From the NCBI GenBank assembly GCA_048204295.1, contig DBFBLF010000007.1:1-49985 (forward strand): a DNA stretch of 49,985 nt, read 5' to 3'. Below, piece after piece: positions 16,772-23,672 of this stretch. The notes under the pieces are model-generated. The model saw only the letters and a list, made by a program, of their open reading frames with translations. It was not told where the DNA came from and did no database searches. The translations under genes and the position numbers were made by a program. The stretch is from Metaruminococcus_A sp900762715 (GTDB taxonomy: Bacteria; Bacillota; Clostridia; Oscillospirales; Ruminococcaceae). Numbering within the stretch: position 1 is the stretch's first letter; the number at the start of each line of letters is the position of its first letter.

Positions 16772-17713
16772 ATGAAACGCGCTGTACTCATCGGCGGCAA
16801 GGGAAAGGTCGGAACCTACCTTACGCCCATGCTCTGCTCAGACGGCTTTGAGGTTATAAACGTCAGCAGAGGAGCTTCAAAGCCCTATCTCCCCCATAGC
16901 TGCTGGGATTCTGTCAAGCAGGTTTCGGCCGACAGGAACGACCCGGATTTTCCCCGGAAAATTGCCGCGCTAAACCCAGACGTCGTCGTTGATATGATCT
17001 GCTTCAAAGAGGCTGATATGTCCGCGCTGATCGACGTGCTGGAGGGGCAGGTTGAGCACTATCTCGTCTGCGGGAGCGTCTGGATACACGGACCCGTTTC
17101 AGTGACTCCCTGTACAGAGGAGGATGACCTGAACCCCATCGGGGAATATGGGACAGAAAAGCTCAAAATGGTCCGCACCCTCCAGAAAAAATATGCGCTT
17201 TCCCATTTCCCGGGGACCGAGGTTCATCCGGGGCATATTGTGGGGCCGGGGCACCTGCCGCTGGGCCCGCAGGCAAATAAAAATCCGGCTGTCTTTGAAG
17301 CGTTAATGCACGGCGAACCTCTTATCCTGCCGAACTTTGGGATGGAAAGCGTCCATCATGTACACGCCGCTGATGTTGCAGGAGTGTTCCGCGCCGCAAT
17401 CCGGGCAGGGAGCGTCAGCTACGGGCAGCATTTTCACGCGGTTTCAACAGGTGCCGTCACTTTGCGGGGTTACGCGCAGGAGGTCGCCTCATGGTTTGGA
17501 AAAGAAGCGAACCTGGTTTTTAAACCCTTTGAAGAATGGAAGCAGAATATTGAGGAAAAAAGCGCCGCCCAAACCTACGACCACATAATGCGCTCCCCCA
17601 GTTATTCCATGGAGAAAGCCGCGCGCCTTCTCGGTTTCAGGCCGCGTTATTCCAGTTTTGACGCGGTCAAAGAATCGCTTGATTGGATGATACAAAACGA
17701 TGTTGTGCGGTAA
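16772..17713 (+). CDS. NAD-dependent epimerase/dehydratase (extended SDR)
   Basis: A 313-residue extended short-chain dehydrogenase. The N-terminal Rossmann motif reads LIGGKGKVGTYL (residues 6-17) and the catalytic Y-x3-K is seen as YGTEK. After it comes a motif, HPGHIVGPG, that matches the substrate-binding region of sugar epimerase/reductase relatives. An excellent AAAGGAGG lies eight bases before the ATG. Relatives act on nucleotide sugars, sugar lactones or aldehydes. Its position between the AraC gene and the carboxylesterase places it in the catabolic island. The exact reaction is unknown. Confidence 0.87.
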   Translation: MKRAVLIGGKGKVGTYLTPMLCSDGFEVINVSRGASKPYLPHSCWDSVKQVSADRNDPDFPRKIAALNPDVVVDMICFKEADMSALIDVLEGQVEHYLVCGSVWIHGPVSVTPCTEEDDLNPIGEYGTEKLKMVRTLQKKYALSHFPGTEVHPGHIVGPGHLPLGPQANKNPAVFEALMHGEPLILPNFGMESVHHVHAADVAGVFRAAIRAGSVSYGQHFHAVSTGAVTLRGYAQEVASWFGKEANLVFKPFEEWKQNIEEKSAAQTYDHIMRSPSYSMEKAARLLGFRPRYSSFDAVKESLDWMIQNDVVR

Positions 17714-17761
17714 CGCGCGTTTTGTATAAAAAGGAACGGCAAACTTTAGTTTCTTTTACTC

Positions 17762-17791
17762 TTGGTTTTCACAAACACCGTACGTTATAAT
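17762..17791 (+). promoter_or_regulatory. Possible promoter of the carboxylesterase gene
   Basis: TTGGTT and a perfect TATAAT separated by 18 bases in the 237-base gap before the esterase. About 60 bases downstream is a GGCAC/GTGCC hairpin of unknown role (around 17862). Confidence 0.5.
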
Positions 17792-17950
17792 AAAAATGGC
17801 AGCCGTATCTGCGGCGTAAATATTTTTTATTTCACGCGGCTCGTTTACAGTCTAGGCACAACGCGTTTCGTGCCACGCCGCGCTGAATAACAAAACAAGC
17901 CCTTTATGGTAAAAAATATCCCAATTCATAACAGCAACGGAGGTAACAAC

Positions 17951-19441
17951 ATGTCAGCAATCAGAGAAGTAAAAGTAGAGTCCGGCCTGCTTAGGGGCGT
18001 TCCCGGCAACAACCGGATGTTTAGCGTTTTCAAAGGGATTCCCTACGCGGCGCCCCCGGTCGGCGGGCTGCGCTGGAAGGCCCCCCAGCCGGTCGAGCCC
18101 TGGGAAGGCGTGCGGATGGCGGATCAGTACAGCGCCATTGAAATTCAAAAGCGTCAGGGCGTTGATTTTTACACCAAGGAATTCTATAACAACAAGGAAG
18201 AGCAGAGCGAGGACTGCCTTTACCTGAATATTTGGACCCCCGCCGAATCCCCGGACGAAAAGCTTCCGGTCATGTTCTGGATCCACGGCGGCGGCTACGT
18301 CTGCGGTTACGCATCAGAACCGGAATTTGACGGCGAGGGCTTCTGCAAACGGGGCGTAATCCTTGTCACTATCAACTACCGGATGCAGCTGCTCGGTCTG
18401 CTCGCTCACCCGGAACTCACCGCGGAAAGTGAAACCGGAAGCTCCGGCAACTACCTGGTACAGGATCAGATTGCGGCGTTAAAGTGGGTTTCCCGGAATA
18501 TTGCCGCCTTTGGGGGCGACCCGGATAATATTACCGTCTTTGGCCAATCGGCAGGCGCTGGCAGCACACAGGCAATCATGACTTCCCCGCTGACCAAGGG
18601 GCTGTTCAAACGCGCCATCCTCCAGAGCGGCGGCGGCCTCTGGCCCCACGGCAACGCCCGCACCTTTATGTCTTTAAAAGAAGCAGAAGAAATGGGCGTT
18701 TCCATCATGAAAGGCCTGGGCTGTAGCTCCATTGCCGAAATGCGGAAGCTCCCGGCTGAACAGATTCTTGATTATATGATGGAGCAGAATATCCGTCCGG
18801 GGCTGATCGTTGACAACTACGTTCTGAACGATGATCCCTCTCAGGTGATTCTGGACGGCAAAAACCATGACATTGACTATATGATCGGCTGCAACGAAGA
18901 TGAAGGGCAGGCCTTTGCTGGAACGGTCAACACACTGAAAGAGCTGAAAGAGGCCGCAGAAATCAACTTTGGTGATAAGACAGAGGAACTTCTCAAAATT
19001 GGCAATGTGAAAACGGATGAGGACGCCGCGGCGTTCTTCAAGACCTCCCACCGGCTGCTTTCCGCCGTCCACGGCTTCGCAGAGGCGCAGGAGGAAAACG
19101 GCAAGGAAGCCCCTTATGTTTACTTCTTTACCCGCAAGCTGCCCGGCGACGAACTCGGTTCTTTCCATTCCGCCGAGCTCTGGTTTGAGTTTGAAACTCT
19201 GAACCGTTGCTGGCGGCCATTTACCGGCGTTGATTTCGACCTAGCAGTCGCAATGGCGGACTATTACGCAAACTTTGCCAAAACAGGAAATCCTAATGGG
19301 AACGGGCATCCGGAATGGAAACCCTATACCAAAGAAAATCCCGTTTACATGGAACTCGGTGTTACAAGAGAACTCAAAACAGCAGAGGAAACCCCTTACC
19401 AGAAGTTCCAGAAGGATTTCTTTATGGGCCGGATTAAATAG
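17951..19441 (+). CDS. Type-B carboxylesterase (alpha/beta hydrolase)
   Basis: A 496-residue serine esterase of the COesterase family. It has the N-terminal FKGIPYAAPPVGGLRW motif, the oxyanion-hole stretch FWIHGGGYVCG, the nucleophile elbow FGQSAGAGS (serine near residue 200; Gln in place of the common Glu), a probable catalytic Glu in GCNEDEG near 314 and the His in SFHSAELW near 405. No signal peptide is visible, so it is intracellular and hydrolyses an imported ester. ATG 17951 has GGAGG eight bases upstream; the frame extends to 17906 but without a site. As last gene of the plus-strand unit, ended by the terminator at 19461, it may release the acid or alcohol part of the substrate of this island. 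Confidence 0.93.
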   Translation: MSAIREVKVESGLLRGVPGNNRMFSVFKGIPYAAPPVGGLRWKAPQPVEPWEGVRMADQYSAIEIQKRQGVDFYTKEFYNNKEEQSEDCLYLNIWTPAESPDEKLPVMFWIHGGGYVCGYASEPEFDGEGFCKRGVILVTINYRMQLLGLLAHPELTAESETGSSGNYLVQDQIAALKWVSRNIAAFGGDPDNITVFGQSAGAGSTQAIMTSPLTKGLFKRAILQSGGGLWPHGNARTFMSLKEAEEMGVSIMKGLGCSSIAEMRKLPAEQILDYMMEQNIRPGLIVDNYVLNDDPSQVILDGKNHDIDYMIGCNEDEGQAFAGTVNTLKELKEAAEINFGDKTEELLKIGNVKTDEDAAAFFKTSHRLLSAVHGFAEAQEENGKEAPYVYFFTRKLPGDELGSFHSAELWFEFETLNRCWRPFTGVDFDLAVAMADYYANFAKTGNPNGNGHPEWKPYTKENPVYMELGVTRELKTAEETPYQKFQKDFFMGRIK

Positions 19442-19460
19442 CCAAGTAGTTTCTGCAATT

Positions 19461-19495
19461 AAGAAGGCCTCCGCATATGCGGAGGCCTTCTTTTA
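19461..19495. terminator. Terminator between convergent esterase and ABC genes
   Basis: 15-base perfect arms around AAGAAGGCCTCCGCA with a 2-base loop, followed by a TTTTATTT tract on the plus strand. It separates the esterase from the convergent ABC transporter operon. Confidence 0.9.
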
Positions 19496-19525
19496 TTTAG
19501 CGCATTATGTTTTTGAATTGCCTGC

Positions 19526-20314
19526 CTATTGAAGGTTCAACCGCTTTGTCAGGAGCCAGCGGGATGCGAAGAAATACGCTGCTGAAAAGAACGCCATAAA
19601 CAAGGTCAGGACTCCCAGCATCAGGAAAGCGAACGGTTCTTCAACCGACTGGCTGTTCACCTGGGCAGGATCATTGACCCAGGGAAGGAAAAGCGGCAAG
19701 CCGATTACAAGCATTATAATCGACTCCATCACCCCGGCTAGATAGTAGGAAACTACGCTGCCGACAATACGGTGCCGGCCGAACTGGCTGCCTGCTACCA
19801 TGCTGGCATACAGTTTGCAGATGGTGTCCACTACAGCGACCAGCAGAAAAAGCAATATCAAAGAGAAAAACATCCAGCTGTCCTGAACTCTTTCGAGCTG
19901 AGAAAACAGACTGTTCAAAGCACCGGTTGTCCTGTCAAAATTCGTGATTAGCTGGCTGAGAAAAACTGCAAGCGCAGTGCCAATCAGAAATAAAAGCCCC
20001 GTCAGTAATTTAGCCACGATATGCTGTGTCGCCGTGACCGGAAGCGTAAACGAAAGATATCCTTCGTCAGAAATAAGGTTTTGATAAAACCGCACAACAA
20101 CTGTAACGATGCCTAAAAGCACCAGCCCTATAACAAGAAAGGCGGAGATTATATCAATGATAGCATCTACTGTTCCGCCAACCCCGGTCGCAAACGCTTT
20201 AATAATGCTTCCAACTACGAGCATGAGCAGTGACGTTCCGATTGACACGGCCCACATCGGCACAAAAATCCGGCTGCAGGCCCGGCCTTCATACTTGATC
20301 AGTTTCCCTAACAT
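19526..20314 (-). CDS. ABC transporter permease (YtrC/D-like)
   Basis: A 262-residue membrane protein with about six hydrophobic segments and no soluble domain, starting MLGKLIKYEGRA, like ABC-2-type permeases of GntR-controlled transporters. Its ATG overlaps the stop of the ATPase gene by seven bases. Together with the ATPase and the YtrA-type repressor it makes a three-gene unit; such units respond to cell-envelope-active antibiotics in other Bacillota. The transported substrate is not known. Confidence 0.85.
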   Translation of the reverse strand: MLGKLIKYEGRACSRIFVPMWAVSIGTSLLMLVVGSIIKAFATGVGGTVDAIIDIISAFLVIGLVLLGIVTVVVRFYQNLISDEGYLSFTLPVTATQHIVAKLLTGLLFLIGTALAVFLSQLITNFDRTTGALNSLFSQLERVQDSWMFFSLILLFLLVAVVDTICKLYASMVAGSQFGRHRIVGSVVSYYLAGVMESIIMLVIGLPLFLPWVNDPAQVNSQSVEEPFAFLMLGVLTLFMAFFSAAYFFASRWLLTKRLNLQ

Positions 20315-21024
20315 CTAAACACCTCCCGGAACAGCGCATCAACGCTTTTTCCCTCGTTTTCACGAATTTCCTCAACACTTGATACCCGTGCGATCCTGCC
20401 TTCTTTCAAAAAGACAACACCGTCCAGTATTTTCTCTACATCGGCGATTAAGTGGGTAGAAACGACAAGAGTTGCATTCTCCCGGTACCCCGCAATAATG
20501 GTTTCCAGAATGTAATCCCGGGCTGCCGGGTCCACGCCGCCAATTGGCTCATCCAACAGATAGAGGTCGGCCTCGCGGCTCATTACCAGGATCAGCTGAA
20601 TTTTTTCACGCGTTCCTTTACTCATTTCCGAAATCCGCATTTGAGGCTCCAGCCGCAGCCGCTTCAGCATATCCATAGCTTTTTCGCGGTTAAAATCACT
20701 ATAAAAATCCTCAAATTGATTCAATGCATCCCGAACCCTGATCCAGTTGGGGAGGTAACTGCGCTCAGGCAGGTAGCTCACAACTTTTTTGGTTTCAACA
20801 CCGGGTTTCATCCCATTGATCAGCAGTTCCCCCGCGCTGGGCTGGAGCAGCCCGCAAGCAAGCTTGATCAGCGTTGTTTTACCGCTCCCGTTCGGCCCCA
20901 GCAAGCCGATTATCTGCCCGCGCGGGAGCGCAAGGTCAACACCGTTAAGAGCCGGCTTCGAACCGTAGCCCTTCTTGAGGTCCCTGGCCTCCAAAACCGG
21001 GCTGATTTGCCGTGTCATTTCCAT
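20308..21024 (-). CDS. ABC transporter ATP-binding protein (YtrB-like)
   Basis: A 238-residue ATPase. Walker A is LGPNGSGKTT (residues 42-51), the signature is the degenerate MSKGTREKIQL typical of this subfamily rather than LSGGQ, Walker B is LYLLDEPIGGVDP and the H-loop is VVSTHLIADV. I start it at ATG 21024, preceded by GGAGGGG inside the end of the GntR gene; the frame extends further but that extension overlaps the GntR coding sequence. It supplies energy to the permease at 19526-20314. Confidence 0.93.
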   Translation of the reverse strand: MEMTRQISPVLEARDLKKGYGSKPALNGVDLALPRGQIIGLLGPNGSGKTTLIKLACGLLQPSAGELLINGMKPGVETKKVVSYLPERSYLPNWIRVRDALNQFEDFYSDFNREKAMDMLKRLRLEPQMRISEMSKGTREKIQLILVMSREADLYLLDEPIGGVDPAARDYILETIIAGYRENATLVVSTHLIADVEKILDGVVFLKEGRIARVSSVEEIRENEGKSVDALFREVFRC

Positions 21025-21028
21025 TTCT

Positions 21029-21388
21029 TTACCCCTCCATTTTCTCGATGATATTTCTGGTTTCCTCTTTGCTGTAACCAAGGGCCTCCATTTGTCTGTA
21101 AAAATTCTTTACAACTTCCCTGGCAATTTCGCCCTTCACGGTTTCAATCATGTGTATATCCTCCGTCACATAGCGCCCGCTGGTACGCTGGCTGTAAAGC
21201 AGTCCGCGCCGTTCCAGCTCTGCCAATGCCCGCTGCATCGTATTGGGGTTGACCCCTGCTTCTGCCGCCATATCCCGAACGCCGGGAAGCTTTTCCCCCG
21301 GCAGCAAGAACCCGGCAACGATTGCCCGTTCCACCTGTTCCAGCAGCTGCGCATAAATCGGGCGGTCGCTTACTAGCTCCCATTTCAT
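21029..21388 (-). CDS. GntR family repressor, YtrA subfamily
   Basis: A 119-residue regulator: an N-terminal winged helix (RPIYAQLLEQVERAIVAG...LPGVRDMAAEAGVNPNTMQRAL) followed by the short helical dimerisation tail that defines the YtrA branch. ATG 21388 has AAAGGA nine bases upstream; an upstream ATG at 21412 lies in the operator and has no site. It heads an operon with an ABC ATPase and permease and probably represses its own promoter at 21412-21463. Confidence 0.92.
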   Translation of the reverse strand: MKWELVSDRPIYAQLLEQVERAIVAGFLLPGEKLPGVRDMAAEAGVNPNTMQRALAELERRGLLYSQRTSGRYVTEDIHMIETVKGEIAREVVKNFYRQMEALGYSKEETRNIIEKMEG

Positions 21389-21411
21389 TTTCACGCATCC
21401 TTTCAATCCCA

Positions 21412-21463
21412 TATTGTATTATTCATATAATACAATAATACAATATAAAATTATAGCTGTCAA
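21412..21463 (-). promoter_or_regulatory. Promoter and operator of the GntR-ABC operon
   Basis: On the minus strand TTGACA (21458-21463) and TATTAT (21435-21440) are 17 bases apart. A perfect inverted repeat, TATTGTATTA (21412-21421) and TAATACAATA (21428-21437), overlaps the -10 box, and a third half-site TAATACAATA lies at 21436-21445. This is a convincing autoregulatory operator for the adjacent GntR protein. Confidence 0.8.
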
Positions 21464-21596
21464 GCGTTTTTCAAGGCAATAAGAATTATGCCCATTGTCG
21501 CAACTTAAGAAAACCATTGAACAGGTTTATATGGACAAGGGAGCTTATAAAACATTGCCAAAAATGAAAACTATTATTGGCTTTAGCAAATAAAAT

Positions 21597-21629
21597 ACCG
21601 GCGACTCTCTTAAACAGAGAATCGCCGGT
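21597..21629 (-). terminator. Terminator of the sigma/anti-sigma operon
   Basis: Stem ACCGGCGA/TCGCCGGT extended by CTCT/AGAG, followed on the minus strand by ATTTTATTT. Between it and the operator at 21412-21463 the plus strand holds a short open stretch (21483-21594, ending TLPKMKTIIGFSK) that may be a gene remnant; I see no intact gene. Confidence 0.7.
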
Positions 21630-21688
21630 GCTTAAACCTATTCAACGAATCGTAAACTGAACGGCATTATACCGCTAAAGGCGCCTTT

Positions 21689-22963
21689 TTAATCATCCTG
21701 CTCAACATCCCATTTAATGATAGCGCCAGTCTGAGCGTTGATTTCAAACTCGGCTTCTGTTTTCCCTTGTTTGATTTCGCCTTCGTATTTCCAGATACCG
21801 TCGTCTTTTTCAAGTTCAAACTCTGTAAAGACACCGCCAGGCAGTTTAGCAGATACAACCTCTTTAGCTTGATCCGCTGTGATAAGGTTCTCTGAAGCAG
21901 ACGGCGTAAATCCATCGTCCGGCTTGTCGGCGCTATTGTCATTCCCGTTCGCGTTTTGGGCGGTTTTCTCTTCATAATCTGTAACCGCTCCAGTCAGCGC
22001 ATCAATTTCCACTTCATACCGGATCTGCCCTTTTTGAAGTTTCAGCTCATATTCAGCGGTCATACCCTCACGGTCTAGTCTCACGGACATTACAGAAGCT
22101 CCCGGAACCTTTTGCAGCGCAATTTCCCTGGCTTTTTCTTCACCGATATACTGCTGCCCGCTCAGCAGCGGACGATCATCGTCGTCGTCAATCCCCACGA
22201 AATCATCCAGTACAATTCCTTTGGTATTGACCAGGTTGCAAAGCCTGCTGATTGACATGTCTGCCAGCTGATCCATAACAAGGCTGTTGTCTTTCTGGGC
22301 AATTTGGTAAATAAAAAGGGCCTTCCCGTAAGAGATTCCATGCTTTTGTGCGAATTCCTTCAGCTGTTCATCTGAAGTAATATTCTGGTTTAGTACAGTA
22401 ACGTTCTGGTTGTTTTGTTTAAGCATGGCCGCAATATCGCCGCTGACCTGTTTTTTTAAGGTGCTGCTTCGGGCCTCATCATCGTTCTCAACTGAAACCA
22501 GCACCGCGTTTGCCAAATCGTCCAAATAGCCGTGTTTGAGCATCGAACCAATAATCGCGTTTACGGCAACGTTTAAATCAACCTGTTCAAGTTTCATGCC
22601 GTCCAGTACTTTCTCGGCGTCGTCATTAAGCGCCTTTGCCTGTACTACTTTATCTTCTTTATTGATAGAAAGCTCCACGCTGGGGTTGACGTCAATCGAC
22701 ACAATCGCGTCCACCGCGCTGGAATTCACCTGCATCAGCTGAAACAGCCCAAAACAGGCGATGAATACCGCTGCGCACACCGCGGCTGCTCCCCCAATCA
22801 TCCAACCGCGTTTCTTTGCAGTGTGTTTTTCATGTTTCTGACTCTCCATTCGACTCTCCCTTTCTGCCTGAAATGCAGAATCAGAGGTAATGCGCTCATA
22901 AATATCCGGAGTGACACTGTTTACCGCACGGCGGATTCTCTTTTCCAGTTCCCTGTTTTTCAT
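21689..22963 (-). CDS. RsgI-like anti-sigma factor with two PepSY domains
   Basis: A 424-residue single-pass membrane protein. Residues 1-52 are charged and cytoplasmic and probably bind the sigma factor; a membrane segment follows (about 53-76). Outside, residues 83-110 (VDAIVSIDVNPSVELSINKE) match the conserved extracellular region of RsgI, the anti-SigI factor. The C-terminal half holds two PepSY-type repeats (about 270-335 and 358-424, each with a Y/E-rich strand and a LTGA or QTGA turn) joined by an Asn/Asp-rich linker. It starts six bases after the sigma gene stop. The pair resembles the SigI-RsgI and ECF/anti-sigma systems that sense extracellular signals. PepSY as the output or sensory module is unusual compared with the carbohydrate-binding modules of cellulolytic clostridia. 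Confidence 0.85.
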   Translation of the reverse strand: MKNRELEKRIRRAVNSVTPDIYERITSDSAFQAERESRMESQKHEKHTAKKRGWMIGGAAAVCAAVFIACFGLFQLMQVNSSAVDAIVSIDVNPSVELSINKEDKVVQAKALNDDAEKVLDGMKLEQVDLNVAVNAIIGSMLKHGYLDDLANAVLVSVENDDEARSSTLKKQVSGDIAAMLKQNNQNVTVLNQNITSDEQLKEFAQKHGISYGKALFIYQIAQKDNSLVMDQLADMSISRLCNLVNTKGIVLDDFVGIDDDDDRPLLSGQQYIGEEKAREIALQKVPGASVMSVRLDREGMTAEYELKLQKGQIRYEVEIDALTGAVTDYEEKTAQNANGNDNSADKPDDGFTPSASENLITADQAKEVVSAKLPGGVFTEFELEKDDGIWKYEGEIKQGKTEAEFEINAQTGAIIKWDVEQDD

Positions 22964-22969
22964 AGCGGC

Positions 22970-23545
22970 TCACTCCATTTCCGCAAGGCCGGTTTTCAGT
23001 TTCTTCATTGCCCTGCTGTATTTTGACAATACGGTAGATAACGGAAGGGAAAGGACTTTCGCAATTTCCCGGTGTTTCAGCCCGCTGACCGCGTGAAGCA
23101 GCACGATTTCCCGCTCCCTGTCTGACAGCCTGTTCATCAACGCTTCCAATACAAGCCTGTCTTCCATCTCGGAAATCTCTGAAAAATCAACAATTTCTGG
23201 TTCTTCAGCTGGTAATGGGACGGTTCTGGTTCCTTCCCTTAGTTTCATAAAGCACAGGTTCTTTGCAATTGTGATCACCCATGCCATCGGCTTTCCCTGC
23301 GGTTGGTAAAACGGGGCGTTTTCCCGTATTTTCAAGTACGTTTCCTGCATAACATCCTCTGCATTCTGCCTGTTTTTTAAAATTGATAAAGCATATCCAT
23401 ACACCGAATTTTTCGTAGACTCATAAAACGCACGAAAGGCATTTTGATCGTCTTGTCCAATTCGGCGAATCAAATCTTCGCCGGCTTCCCGCCGGCGGTT
23501 TCTGTTCTTCTTTTGTTCTATCGGCGCCGTACAAAATAGAAACAT
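22970..23545 (-). CDS. RNA polymerase sigma factor, ECF-type (sigma-70 family)
   Basis: A 191-residue sigma factor with region 2 at about 28-95 (AFRAFYESTKNSVYGYALSI...NAEDVMQETYLKI) and region 4 at about 130-185 (LSDREREIVLLHAVSGLKHREIAKVLSLPLSTVLSKYSRA), and no region 1 or 3. AAGGG lies eight bases before ATG 23545. It is co-transcribed with the membrane anti-sigma protein that follows and lies just downstream of a large surface protein gene on the same strand. The target promoter is unknown; the surface protein gene is an obvious candidate target. Confidence 0.93.
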   Translation of the reverse strand: MFLFCTAPIEQKKNRNRRREAGEDLIRRIGQDDQNAFRAFYESTKNSVYGYALSILKNRQNAEDVMQETYLKIRENAPFYQPQGKPMAWVITIAKNLCFMKLREGTRTVPLPAEEPEIVDFSEISEMEDRLVLEALMNRLSDREREIVLLHAVSGLKHREIAKVLSLPLSTVLSKYSRAMKKLKTGLAEME

Positions 23546-23636
23546 AATTTGACCCTTTCAAATAGTTAATGCAGAAACATCCCGCTTTATTGCATAGAAA
23601 AATAATTTTTTTCAGCATACCATAAAACGTTAAAAA

Positions 23637-23667
23637 AAGAAAGGCGTGACAGGTCACGCCTTTCTTT
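23637..23667 (-). terminator. Terminator of the surface protein gene
   Basis: Arms AAAGAAAGGCGTGAC and GTCACGCCTTTCTTT with a 2-base loop, followed on the minus strand by a run of T, six bases after the stop codon. It separates the surface protein from the sigma gene; the sigma promoter must lie in 23546-23640, where I see no clear -10/-35 pair. Confidence 0.85.
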
Positions 23668-23672
23668 TTATT

